Assembly (NCBI RefSeq): GCF_051622035.1
Contig: NC_135364.1
Coordinates: 12,703,501-12,767,500, forward strand
Reading direction: 5' to 3'
DNA: 64,000 nt
Origin: Arctopsyche grandis
Lineage: Eukaryota; Arthropoda; Insecta; Trichoptera; Hydropsychidae
Under the pieces are notes generated by a model. It made no database searches, was not told where the DNA came from, and saw only the letters and a list, made by a program, of their open reading frames with translations. Of the stretch, positions 34,073 through 46,900 are shown piece after piece; the first letter of the stretch is position 1, and each line of letters starts with the position of its first letter. Made by a program: the position numbers and the translations under genes.

Positions 34073-36244
34073 TCAATAATAAAAAAAATAAAACAAAAAC
34101 ATTAAAATGATTAAAAATATAATGCATTTTCCAAAAATGTTTTTGTAAGTGTGAGGCATTGTCAAGTATTGGAATAGAACATTTTTTTTGCTAACATTGC
34201 TTAATGAATAAAGTATTACATTTTGTTTGGATTCAACGTTGTCAATAATATTTAGCAGTGATGAAAAATAGTCACATATAGATGGAGCATATTCTAAAAG
34301 ATTTAAAATGTATAACTGAGGATTTTTTCTTTTACTAAGATCTAGATACAAGTTGAATAAAAATGTACCGTTATATATTTTACTAATGACACACGGTTTC
34401 AAGAATTCAGACGTTAAAATATTTAAATAACTAAGCTGTTGGAAGCAACACTGAAATTCAGCGAAACTTTGAACAATTTTACGATCATACAGTTTTAAGT
34501 TAGATTTTAAATTATCATTGACTTCAAAATATTTCAAGAGTAGGCTAGCAGCAGCCATACAGTCTTCTTTATTGATTGAATTACTTTTATTAATATTATT
34601 TTTCAAGCCGTCTCTATGCTTTTGTAATGACAACGAATGTTTTTTATTGAAAGATACAGAGGGCTGAAACTCACCAATTTTGTTGTAAACTACCGTCAAC
34701 ATAATGCTACATAGTAAAAGGGAATAAACATGCGAATCATTTAAGTTTTGTTCCCGTTGTAATTTCATCCACAAAATTGTCAACAGTAACATTTGCACAT
34801 CTGGAGATTTTTCTTTTATTTCATTTATAAGTGTTGCTGGTATGCTCTTTTCTAAGAAATATCTGAAGAATTCTTCATCTGGTTTATTGTTCTCATCTTG
34901 AATCTTCACTTTTAAATGGCGAGGAAGACTACTGTTAGAATATACAGTAGTTTCAACAATTTTTTTGTACTTTCTTCCCACGTACACCAGGTCGACATCG
35001 GAATTAAACAATGTAATCAGGTCAAAAGAATATCTTAATATTGGAAATGCACATTTGTGAGCATCTTCAGAATGTACATCTTCAACTTGAGGAGTACCAA
35101 TGTATGTGCAGTTGTTCAATAACTCATAAAATCGAGGCGACAATTTTCCTACTTTTAAAAGGCTCGATAGCCATGTTGGCCGTTGAAAATCCTTGTCTGC
35201 TTTTGAAGAACGTGAAACTACAGAATCAACTATTTCGTTTGAATCTGAATAAACGTCATCGTCATCAATATGATTCGTATAATTAGAATTGGTACACTTC
35301 TCTGATAAATTCAGATCGTGCAAAGATTGACAATATGTTTGAGTATAAATTTTACATGAGTTTAGAATGAGATGTTGTATTTTTGATCTCTCATGAGTTT
35401 TGAAACGATCTAGTACTTTTTCAACAGCCGAATTAAAATTTTCATGTCTGAACCATTCTAATAAAGCAGCTATTCGACATTGACCGAGGGAATTTTTCGT
35501 CGTTTTCATGTTGAATGACAAGTTTCTAAAAAATCTGGAGAATGTCGCTCTTTTAACATAGTCATTGCCTAGCAATGTAGATAAAAGTGGCAATAGTTCC
35601 AATTTTAAACGGAATTTTTTGGCAAAATCGCCCGGTCTGCATATAAAGCAGTTAAGAACGGATTTTCCCTCATGTATAATGACTGGGGACTTTAAATTAA
35701 TCGAGTTTAACGATACATAAGACACATTGTAAATATAAAAGTCAGAATCGTAACTGAGCACTGGTGCATTGAGATATCGCGCCACTATCGCTATATCCTG
35801 ATCCGCTTCCCACTCGCATATTATAAATTTTATTTTCATAGTGGTCATGACGTGAAAGAACACATCTCTAAGCAGAAGTGGAAATATCATGAGATCTGAA
35901 TGCTCAATAGATTTCGGATTGATCTGGGCGGCATCCTGGGCGCGACTCTTTAGACGACTTATGGCCGTGTTCAATTTGCGTTTGTCGTATCCACCGTCAC
36001 ATATAACGTAGGGCTGAATCTCACAACGATGGAGGGCTTGGAAGAATTTCCGGAAGGTACTTTCGATAAGGGAGTAGTCACCGTTGAACGGGGAGCGATG
36101 GCGTGCTGGAGTATAACGGTATAGTTGAGCTGCCAAGCTGCTACCGTCCACTACAAGTTTGCATTCACGTAAATGACATTGTTCTCCGATTCCTGTACCC
36201 TGACTACTTCTGTTCACGAACGTCGCCAGGCCTAGTACTCCCAT
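34073..36244 (-). CDS. ASTE1: Asteroid homolog (ASTE1-like) XPG/FEN1-fold protein, intronless
   Basis: One frame of 723 aa starting MGVLGLATFV, the typical N-terminus of asteroid and FEN1/XPG nucleases. The N-region carries LVVDGSSLAAQLY (D33) and YVICDGGYDKRK (D83); the I-region carries CEWEADQDIAI and APVLSYDSDFYIY, so several acidic residues of the XPG active site remain. The middle and C-terminal parts are the divergent asteroid region, with FKNxR-like helices and LLSTLLGNDYV at about 215-225. Drosophila asteroid was described genetically in EGF-receptor signalling; human ASTE1 is a structure-specific DNA nuclease involved in double-strand-break repair. The last 17 residues (IIFLIILMFLFYFFYY) are unusually hydrophobic and may reflect AT-rich 3' sequence read through to the first stop. 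A consensus AATAAA sits at 34070-34065, right after the stop. Confidence 0.85.
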   Translation of the reverse strand: MGVLGLATFVNRSSQGTGIGEQCHLRECKLVVDGSSLAAQLYRYTPARHRSPFNGDYSLIESTFRKFFQALHRCEIQPYVICDGGYDKRKLNTAISRLKSRAQDAAQINPKSIEHSDLMIFPLLLRDVFFHVMTTMKIKFIICEWEADQDIAIVARYLNAPVLSYDSDFYIYNVSYVSLNSINLKSPVIIHEGKSVLNCFICRPGDFAKKFRLKLELLPLLSTLLGNDYVKRATFSRFFRNLSFNMKTTKNSLGQCRIAALLEWFRHENFNSAVEKVLDRFKTHERSKIQHLILNSCKIYTQTYCQSLHDLNLSEKCTNSNYTNHIDDDDVYSDSNEIVDSVVSRSSKADKDFQRPTWLSSLLKVGKLSPRFYELLNNCTYIGTPQVEDVHSEDAHKCAFPILRYSFDLITLFNSDVDLVYVGRKYKKIVETTVYSNSSLPRHLKVKIQDENNKPDEEFFRYFLEKSIPATLINEIKEKSPDVQMLLLTILWMKLQREQNLNDSHVYSLLLCSIMLTVVYNKIGEFQPSVSFNKKHSLSLQKHRDGLKNNINKSNSINKEDCMAAASLLLKYFEVNDNLKSNLKLYDRKIVQSFAEFQCCFQQLSYLNILTSEFLKPCVISKIYNGTFLFNLYLDLSKRKNPQLYILNLLEYAPSICDYFSSLLNIIDNVESKQNVILYSLSNVSKKNVLFQYLTMPHTYKNIFGKCIIFLIILMFLFYFFYY

Positions 36245-36588
36245 ATTTGAATATTATGAATAGTTTTTCAACTATTTTTAGTCATGAATACAGTAGCAAA
36301 GGTGACGATTAAATGTCAAATTGACAGCTCCTTGCTGTCAATCTCACGTGCTCGACCAACTGTTGAGGTTAAATGCCTCAGTGCAGCCAACAGTTTTAAA
36401 AATGTACAATGCGTTTGGTAGTTAATTAGTGTATTTTCTCATTATCTGGAGCCATATTAAGAAAAAACTGCTAATTTAGAACTACATTATTAATTATAAT
36501 TTAGATTTTGTCACAAAGTGACTCCAAATGGATTTGACCAAATAAAACTTTAAAATGATGACACATTATTCCTCAGTGTCCCCATGAG

Positions 36589-37195
36589 CAGTGCTGGTTT
36601 TAGGGGGGGGGGGGGCTGGGTCGGGTGGTGCTCGAGGGCGCCGCTCGATGTGCAAAAGCGCTTTAAAATTAAAATTAGGCCCTACATTTGTACTCGGCAA
36701 ATTCTATTCAAATTAAGCTCACCGCGAATTTAAAATCTGATATTATTAGCGGTTCGGTGATTACTAGTCAAATGTGAACCGGTCACAGGACAACCGGTCG
36801 CTCTAGATCGGTCACACTAAAACTAGTCACGAGAAAACAGGTCACACCTAAAATCGGTCACGAGAAAACTGGTTGACAGAGTTTAGTGTGACGGGTGATC
36901 ACATGTGACCGATCTAGAGCGACCGGTTGTCCTGTGACTGGTTCACATATGACTAGTAGTCCGTTTACCATTATTAGCAACGAACTCATTGTATTAAATT
37001 TTATAAAACAGCACAATTTACAAGAATTATATCCAAACATTTGGGTTTCTATGCTTTTGCTGACGCTGCCTGAAACTGTAGCAAGGTCCCAAGGCGGGGA
37101 AAAAGGAGAATGGTAATCCAGTTTTTTATAATTTTTTTCAAAGGGTGTTTAGAAAAAAATTCCCGAGGGCGCCATTGGGTGTAGGGCCAGCACTG
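36589..37195 (+). mobile_element. Decayed hAT transposon (ZMYM1-like transposase tail)
   Basis: Ends CAGTGCTGG (36589) and CCAGCACTG (37195) are inverted; flanks CCCATGAG and CCCATATG share six of eight bases. The right part encodes NLQELYPNIWVSMLLLTLPE then TVA, which resembles the hAT C-terminal dimerisation region (a LYPNxW-x7-TLP-x-TVA pattern). The reading is broken upstream, and a foldback element is inserted at 36751. A long G run (36603-36615) follows the left end. Confidence 0.6.
36751..36969. mobile_element. Long-TIR foldback element nested in the hAT remnant
   Basis: Arms of about 55 bp (TACTAGTCAAATGTGAACC at 36762 onward, inverted to 36958) differ at only a few bases. It is flanked by perfect 9-bp repeats ATTATTAGC at 36742-36750 and 36970-36978. 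Long inverted arms with a 9-bp duplication suggest a Mutator-like (MULE) non-autonomous element; an 8-bp hAT duplication plus one chance base is possible. Confidence 0.7.
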
Positions 37196-38553
37196 CCCAT
37201 ATGCCTAAATAAGGTTTAAACATTTGAACCAAAAAAAACCGAATCAAGTTATTTCATTGAAGAATCACTTACTATATTGTTAATGAAAAATAGAATCAAC
37301 ACTTTTAGATGGTAAACGGGTTACATCCCAAATGTGAATCGCTACCAAGATAACCGTCGCTACGAAAATCGCTCGCGCTTTATGTATACATTTGTGTTAA
37401 GTACGACATATAATTGATTGTACGGTTAACATGGTTTTTACAGCTGTGATACAACGATAAGTTTTTTATAATTAAAAATCTGTTGTGGAATTACTATACA
37501 CAACTATATGTTAATAAATACAAGTACGTAATATGTATTTAAAATGAAACACCGTTTATGGATAAACAATTAATTTCAGTTTAATTTATTTAGGCCATAA
37601 TATTTACATAAATATTTTTAAGTCTTAAAAATTAATGCAATATAAAATAAATAAAAAAAAACGATACATTTACGACACTTACTTCTAATGAGAGTAAAAA
37701 TATAGGAAAAATATTTTTTAGAAATGTAGTAAGCATATTTTAAATAACCATACATTTTATAGGAAATATTTTTACCACCATTGTAAATGTAATACAATAC
37801 AAACTAACTTGTATCATAAAACGAATTGCTAATTTAGCAAAATGTTTATGTACCGATGAAGACTTTTCTTTTCCACCAAACTCAAAGTTTACGGATACAA
37901 ATTTAGAAACAATAAAGTGACACTTCCACCAAAATTACTCACTACATGTGATTGAACTTACTTTTTTAAATGATTGAATTTACAAAAAAATCAACCACTA
38001 TTATGCAGTTGTGTCAATTTGGTGTAAGAGCGGACTAAGCAGCTGATATTTCGTATATGCATTATAGTAAATATGCATATTGCAGATTCAGAACTATATT
38101 TTTAAATACACATTATGTATTTATTCGTAAATATGCTGAACTATTTTTAATATACAGATGTCATGTGAACATGAATGTAATATCTAATAAAAATTTATAA
38201 ATAAACACTAAATTGGGATAAATAATTTTTTTCTGATATGACCCTCTAATTTTTTTTAATGACATCCAAACAACACATAAAACAGAGCTACAATTTAGCA
38301 TTTTTTATCAATACTCAATGCATATTTTTAATTTGAAAATCTATCTATGCTATCGATAAGAAAAAAAAACTATTTTATGAAGTGAAAAAAAGAGAATCAC
38401 CAAATAAAAGAAAGAAAATAGACAAATAATGCTCGATAAAAAAGTAAAGTTAAAAAAATATTGCTTTCATTAATTTAATATAATGTCAAAGTTTTGTATT
38501 TACATTGATAATTACGTTATTAATCATTAAAACTATGTATATAAAATTTAAAT
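37196..38553. other. Intergenic between ASTE1 promoter region and Spt6 3' end
   Basis: AT-rich DNA past the Spt6 stop codon, expected to hold the Spt6 3' UTR. No gene or clear repeat seen. Confidence 0.6.
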
Positions 38554-40955
38554 CTAATTTTCATCATATAACGGTGTAGCATCCCCAAATGACATAGAAC
38601 GAGGCGAAGTGTTGGTATGAGGAGTGCTGCGAGCAGATCGTGGTGATCGTGTTGAGCCATTGTGACTGGACTGGCGAGAAGATCGTCCACCAGGCGATGT
38701 CAAGTGATTTCTCATATCTGAATATTGAGGAGTTCTTCGACCAACACTTCCATCATCATAGCGTGGAGTGCGATTAGTACTAATGAAAAATCAAAATAGA
38801 TTATATAACTACGATATAATTATTTATATAAAAATGACAAAAACAAATAAAATTTATAAGAAAATAATACCTTCCCCTTGGAGTGTTCCGACCATCACTT
38901 CGAGGGGTACCACTCGTATCTTTGTTTTGAAGTTTTGCCCAAGCTTCAGCAGCCTTTTGCCAATCCATTGGATCGTTGGTATATGAAGGAGTGGGCCTGA
39001 ATATAGAGCATTTTAATATTACATATCTTATTGGAGATAACACTAAAGGAATAATTGAAATGAATAATAACCTATTGGAGGAATTGCCATGTTGGTGTTG
39101 ATTATAATAATGATTATTATGTGTAGCTGGTGATGGTTGATGACGGCGGGGTGTTACAGCTCCGGGATGCAAGAATCCATCGTTGCTGTTGGAGTTGGGA
39201 GTAGCACGTGGTGTACCAGGTACTTGGTGAGGTGTGCTATGTGGCGTTCCGTAAGGAGTCATATATGGTGTCTGCGCAGATGGAGTATAAGGCTGCAAAA
39301 ATATATAAAGAATTCTACAAACGAGACTTTTGTAATTAAAAATAGTTACGGTTTAGAATAAAATACTTACAGTATTTATATACATAGCTGGAGTTTGCGG
39401 ATATGTAGCCACTTGAGAGAGGGAATGCAACATATGTGAAGGCATCGATTGTGCGACTCTTTGGATAGCATCTGATGTCATACCTAAAATTATTGATAAA
39501 ACAAATTAAAACACAAATTTAATATTCTAAATTATATAATGATATTATAATATGTATACATATATTAACCAGTGTGGGACATTAGTAGGGGCAATTATTT
39601 TTAAACTGTTCTCACCTGGTGTATGAGGTTGATATGGAGTCCTGACAGATGCGCTGCTTCCACGGGGAGTTGAAGGTGTGGCTCCCGGAATAGGATCCTT
39701 AAAATGTTCCTTAAACCAACGCAATAAGCTGGAAACGGACTCGAACATTTGTTGTCTGAATCGAAATCCTTCTGGAGTCACACTGAGATACTCGTGTCTA
39801 CATCGTTGAACAGGCAGGTAGGATAGCAAGAATTTGCCTGGATAACTCTAAAATTTGATAAAAGTAAATTAGGTTGTTTATTTATTAATGCATACATATT
39901 TACATACATAAAAATTTGTGATTAATAAAAATTGGTAAGAGAAAATACCTTTGTAGCAGAAATAAAGTAATGAATTTTGTTTGAATTCTTCTTCTTTTCT
40001 TCTCTTAAAGCTTCTTCAGCTACATCTCTTATGCCACCAAAATCTTTGTAATATTTAAAGGATATAATATCTCTAGCATGTCCAGCCATAGGGATTACAT
40101 GTCTAGCAATAATTTCATCTAAATCTTCAAATTCTTCACCACCAATCCAGAGACTGCTTCCTATAAGGAAGTGAATGGTATAATAATTTATAATAAACAA
40201 AAAAATGTATTTAAAGAGTATTGATTAAAAAAAAAAAATCAAAACCTAAGGAGTATGCGTTTTCTTTTCCTTCTTCTCTAACATCAATATGTTGATAAAT
40301 TCCATTGGTAACTTTCCATGTAACAGTTAAATGATCAGCTCCCTAAATGTTGAATAATATTTAAGTCATTTTTATGTCGATTACACAAATGAAATCTTAA
40401 TAAATATAATTCAACTTTAATTACCTTGCTGCTAGGTCGGATGATAGCTTCTCCTTGATCCATATTAGCCATCATCTTTTCAGATTGGGAAAATGATATA
40501 TTTTGGAAAGATGGATGAACAATGACTCTTTTGGTATATTGTTGTCTTTGCTTAATTTGTTTTGCATCAATTTCCTTTTTGTTCTCTTTATCTTCAGACT
40601 CTTGGTCATAAAAAGGATCTTTAACAGGTCTGCAAAAATAACAAGTTGATAAAAATTCTACAGTTATAGTAAAGAATATGCACTTCCATACACATGTAAA
40701 TAAGTACCTCCATTCGTGATTTTTGTCAATGAGATCAGAGCTCTTAGAAGAGCATTCAACAGAGAAACGTTCAACGTCTATTTTAATTACTCTGCAATGG
40801 ATTGTTTGTCCGGAACGTACTCTTTCTGCTGGGTCGTCCACATGCTTATCAGATAAATTTTTAACATGAATATAACCTGATAAATTATTATCAAGGCGAA
40901 CTCGAATGCCAACTGCCTGTCCTGGACACGCACCAGCATCAAAATGATTCCACAC
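38554..40955 (-). other. Spt6: Spt6 exons 24-32: S1, tandem SH2, Thr-Pro tail
   Basis: Exons: 40955-40708, 40629-40425, 40342-40246, 40160-39949, 39847-39616, 39483-39371, 39292-39072, 38996-38871, 38779-38554. The first exon holds the S1 barrel ([20 protein letters not shown]). SH2 parts are [29 protein letters not shown] (the phosphate-binding Arg) and DHLTVTWK. The tail has at least ten TP pairs ([20 protein letters not shown] and similar) that could be phosphorylated. The stop TAG is at 38556-38554. Confidence 0.93.
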
Positions 40956-43900
40956 CTGATAAAAAAAAAAAAACAGTTATAAAAAATTAGAAAATGATTT
41001 TAATTGCGAATATTTAGATTTGATGAGTGATTTCGTACCTCAGATAATTCAGGGAAATCATTTTTGCGACAAAATTGACATTGCCACATTCCAGTTTCAT
41101 CGTTTCTCACTGGATTAGCTTGATCCAATTGTTCTCTTGGAGGCTTCCTATGAGATATACCTATAACCGTGGCCATCACCATTTTTCCTAAAAATAGTCA
41201 ATTGCAATATAAATCATACAAATGAAAGAGAAAAATAACGATATTACTTTAAAAGAATGAGTGAGTACCTATGTAAAATGTTTCAGGAGTTTCTTTTGTT
41301 AAAGTATCGAAAAGTTCGCCAGGATTTGGTGGTCTGTAGGGCACCCGTAGATCTTTATAGCGGCAATTTAATTCTGCTCGGATATCATATAGTGTGATAC
41401 TTTTGTTACCAAATCCCTGAAAAAATATTTTTCATGAGAAGAAAATTTCGAATTAAAGAATAAATTAATGTTTTAAGTAATAATATTTTTTATTCCAGAT
41501 TATTGTTAAGTATCATCTACATATATATGTATTTATTGTCGACATAAATAAATATAATAGATAATACAAAAATTAAATAAAATAATAATGAGATTAAAAT
41601 ACACATAATCATTAAAAATATAATAACCTGTCGTTCGAGTTCTTCTGCAAATGCATCCAAGTCGAGATCTTTCAGTCTTTCGGGAGCATCTAAAATTTCT
41701 TCCAACGCTCCAGCAGGATTTGCATCTTCGTCTTCGTACTCCAATGCATCAACGGCCATTTTACGAGCCCATTCATACGTCTCTGGATGAACGCGCGATC
41801 CGTCAAGAACTTCTACGTAAGCTTCAGTACTGTAAAATTTTTGAATATAAATTATCCAATAAAAATATGTCAAATATACCATTTTTTAAAATCTGATTAA
41901 AATTACCTGTCACCCAGACTATTCGTGTCAATTTTTATGAAACCGGAACAATTAATAAACACTTTCGGTCCCATATGACACGCTGTCACCAGTTGCGTTC
42001 TATTTTCCAATCGTTGATTGGTTTGTTTCAATGTTTTAATAAGAGCTTGGCCTTTTCGTGGGCCAAGTCCACAAACAAACTGAACTAAATTTATAGTTAA
42101 GCCAGTTTGAACTGCTATATTAATGTCAACGCCTACTTCATTAGTTCGATTTACAAATTCTAGATATAAGTTTTCTATTAATTCCTCTCTTGGAATTTGA
42201 TCCTGGAGGAAAACATAGTCATATTATATTTGAATATTGAAATATAATAATATATAAATTGAATTTAATGCTTTATATTATATTTGTATTACACACTTGT
42301 AAAGGATGATATCGAAGGCAAAGTATTTCTTCATCGACAGTACACAATTGTGAATATTCCACTAAGGGATCTTGCAAGACTCTGGCTAATGAAACAGCTT
42401 GACGTAAAATTTCTGGATATTCTCTAAAATCCGCCTGAAGAGAATGATTGATGAATAAATAAATCAATTCGATGGTAATTCGCAAGGTCGACAAGCTGTA
42501 AAATTTTACTTACTACTCCCTTGTTGGAATTAGCATAAATTTTTGGTAGATGATTATCTATAATTTCAACAGGAATTCGAGGAAACTGTTCATCTTCCAC
42601 TAATTGAGATATGATATCGGTTAGATCTGCTTTGACCATGATAGCATCACGAGATTCTCCACCTATCACGATCGCATGTGGCTTCTTTGTAAAAATGAAG
42701 TTCCGGAGTGCCGTAAGATCAGATTCCTTGAATAAAGAAATATTACTAAGTAACAGTAACACGCTATGAATAAGTTAATTTGAAAAGAAAACCAACCTTG
42801 AGATACTTTTCAGTATTGTTGTATGAGTTTTTTCTTTTTAGAAGATGTGGTAATCGAAGATGATCGGTGACATCACTGTCTGGTGCAATTATGCAACAAA
42901 ATGCAGCCTGAGAAAAATCTGGAACATATGATAATCCCATGATTCTCAAGCCTTTATTGGTGTCCCATTCATCATCATCTTCATCTGGAAAATCAACAGA
43001 ATATGGTGCGACCTATAAAATAAAGAATGCATTTTAATTATTTACAAAAATATTGTTATATAATATATTGTAAATATTTGATACATATATGGAAAAATTA
43101 CCTTTATCCAACTGTATAATTTTCTACAGCAAGCTTTAAGTACAGATTCTCTAGCCTCGGCAAGTAAAAGTGCATGCAATTCTTTACGCAAGTCTGGTAA
43201 AACCATTCGGTTCAAAGCGAGTGAGACACATTCGGCTCGAAGTTTGTTCCAGTCTTGCACATTTTTTGCGAACTCATCCTAAAAGCAATAAACATAAATA
43301 TTTAAAATAAAAAAAAATACGTTTGTATCATTTTTCATGAAAAAAAATTTAAACAAACTTTTTGAAATAGTTGTTTAACTTCTTCTAAATAAGAAGAAGA
43401 TGTATTTCCTTCAATATTATCACTCAAGTTGACTGTGACCAACTTATCTTCGGAAGCCATAATTAATCGTAAGAATTGATCTCCAACCAGATCTCGAACC
43501 GGTTTATTTTTAATAAACTTCATTCTAAAAAACAAATTTGAATGTGAAATTGGAAAAATAAACACCTAAAAAAGAAATAGATAAAATTCGTACGTGTAGC
43601 ATGGATGGTTTTCATCAATTTCTTTCAGACCCCTTTTAGTTGGTATTACAGTAATTTTGCATCTTTCAAAGAAAACTTCTCTGATAACAGATCTAAGTAG
43701 TGGTTCGCGGGCTAATTGTGTTGCAGCCATATATTTAGCCGCATGAATGATATCTGTTGTTACTTTGAATTTCTCACATACGTATTGCTCAGCAGTTACG
43801 AGGGGTTCATTTGGATCTTGTTCTACTTCGTGCCTTTGATAATTGTCACGTAAATTTTCAGCGAATTGTTCAGGCGATAACCCAAATTTTTTAACAAAGG

Positions 43901-46900
43901 CATCTAGAAATGTTCAATATAAAGCAAGCATTAGAATTTCTTAATGTTAAAAATGTAATCATAAGATATAATGATAATAATAATTACCGAGACCAGCTTT
44001 ACGACACATGCTATAAGGGCCACCTCTGACAGCTTGTTTTAACGTTTCAGTTTGTGATTCATCAATGACTTCATTTTCCTCTTCAGGTTCTTCAAGTAAA
44101 TCAACATTTTCATCACCATCGTCAATTTTGGCTTGAATGGCTATTCGCCGCTGGATTCTAGAAAAATATCACATATATATTTTATATTCTATAAAATCAT
44201 TAATACATTCAGCAAAATATATTAAATATATTGTACCTTCTTGCTTCTTTTGCCTTTTCTTTTTCTTTGACTCTCCAAGCCTCTTGCATTTTCGGTATAT
44301 CAGGAGAATAGTATAGTAAAAAATGAGCATGAACATCTTTTAATTCTTCAGATGTTTGAATAGCTTTTAATCTATAATAATAGTTATAACGAAAATGAGA
44401 TTTTTACAAATATTTTTATGAAACTGTAAGGATAGATAATGATTATGAAATAGAAATACCTGTCAATATCATCGTCTTTAATAATGCGAATGTCGTCGGG
44501 AATTGGGGCATCAGGATTCACCATTAGCAGATCTAATTGATAATTTCTCATTTTATCAAACAATTTGAGTAAATTTTCTTTGCGTGAACGAAGCTGACAC
44601 CACTATTGAAAAAATAAATATGCATAATACATTTATGCCTCATTTACTCATATAAATTTTAATACATCTACAGAAAACTACGGAACCTTTGCATCGAATC
44701 GATATATCTTCCATAAATCATTTATGTTCAACTCTGGCTGGACATATTCTTTTCTATAAAACGCAATGAAAGGAACTTCTAGAGATTGATTACGCATGTA
44801 GTCCAAAGCGGTACGAATTTTTCCAACAGTTTGAGGACCTTTTCGACTCCTATCTCTACCTTCTGGTCCATCCTGTTAAGAAAAAAATATATACATTAAA
44901 TACAAAGATATATGTATGTAGTTGGACACATATGAAGAATTATAAATGGGTTTTTACATGTATTATAAAAACTAATAAAAAAATAATGTGTAAAATAGAA
45001 AATGACCACTAGATCAGTAGCAATTAAAATAGACTTACGATGTATCGTGAACAAAATACGTAGATATAATATATGAACAATAAAATAGCTTCTAAAAATC
45101 AAACCAAAAGTAGTGAATATTTTAAAGTAAAAGCATAAACCTGTTGAGAAATTGATGGTTTTGTGAAAGCCTGCCTATAAATCCATTCAGCCTCGTCATC
45201 TAATTCACTGGAACCTTCTTCAGTAGCAGAGACGGGTACTTCTCTAATTTGCATACGTTCTGGGATATCGGTGTTACGTATCTATTCATTTTTTAATAAT
45301 TAAATAAAATAAATCTACATAATTGTTATACTTCAGAGAATAAAAAAAATAAACAAACTTCATTATCAAGGTCCGTGAAGTGTCCTCTCTTCAGCTCACT
45401 TGGTTCATATATTTCAAAGATTGATTTTCTTGTTGGACGTTTGGCTTTGGTCTTTTTAGCTTTACGTGCACGGGCTGCTTCACCTATTTACAAAAATTGA
45501 AATATTATAAATAATGAAGAACTAATTATTGAGGATGTTTATCTTTTAAATAGTAACATACCTCCATCTTCATCGTCTTCTATATAATCATCTAATTCAT
45601 CGTCTTCCTCTTCATATTCATCTTCTTCATATTTTTCAAATTCATCGTAGTCAAAGTCGACACCAAATATATCTTGTCCTTCTTGAAGAGAGCTGCAAGA
45701 ATAAATATTTCATTTTACGAAGTGTGAATGTTTATAAAAGTTATTATTTTCATCAATGAAAGTAACAACCAATCTTACAGAGAAAACAATACTTACGCAT
45801 CAGTGAAAATAGGACGGCGTTTCTTTTTCTTTTCAGCAATAGGTCTTCCATCATCATCGACAATGAAGTCATCTGCATCAGAATATTCACCATCAGTTTG
45901 TTCTTCATCATATGTTTCAGGCTGTTGCTCTCTTTGGTGCGATCGTTCTGAACGCCGTTCCTCTTCCTGAAAGTTTATTTTTACAAAAAATTAATATAAA
46001 CATCAAAATGAATCGTAAGCCGTGCAACTTCTTATGCAAGTCATATCTTACATTATCACGCTCCTGTGCCAATAATTGAAAAAGAGAACTTACAATTTAT
46101 ATTCAACGATTATGTTATACTTATAATAATCAAAATAAACAATGATAGAGCTTACATCATCTGAACCACCGACAAAGAGTTGCTCTGCTATAACCTCACG
46201 ATCTAGTCCATCGTCTTCCTGTTGTTCTCCATCACTCTCATCATCTTGGATTCTCCGAAGTCGTTTGAATTTTTTCTGTTATAAACATTTAACAGACATT
46301 ATAAAAATGATATTTTAAAATATTTCAAACTTTTTTGGGTTAAATTATAGCAGTAGACTTACTCGTTGAACTTTAACTCCAAGATTTTCCTCAATGAGAT
46401 CATAATCTTCGTCTTCAAGGCGGTCATCGAGCTCATCGTCACTTTTCTTACGTTTCTTAGGGCTACCTGAAGCATCGGAATCTTCACCGTCACTACCGGA
46501 TTCATCAATGGGAGCATCATCGATTAAATCTTTCAGTTCTTCCCGAATACGTTCATCATCATCTATATTTATATTAAACATTTATTTACACATATTAAAT
46601 AAATACTACTGCATTCATTTTTGATAAAATATGAACATACCCTCTTCATCTTCTTCATCATCATCACTCTGTACAGTCTTTCTTTTTGGTTTTTTACGTT
46701 CTGGTTTCTCCACCTCTGTTTCGGAATCCAACTAAATTGAAAAAAAGCAATGTACCAATATGAAATTTATAAGTATTAAAATCAGATATCAATAACTATA
46801 TAAACTTAAAATGGAAATTTGGGTGATAATATAATGCAACTTTTTAAATTTAGAAGTGTATAGTAAGTAATGTATTTGCGAAGAGCGTTAAAAATTATAT

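Noticed and set aside
41651-41896. 81-codon plus-strand frame within Spt6
   Set aside because: Antisense shadow of Spt6 exon 41829-41628.
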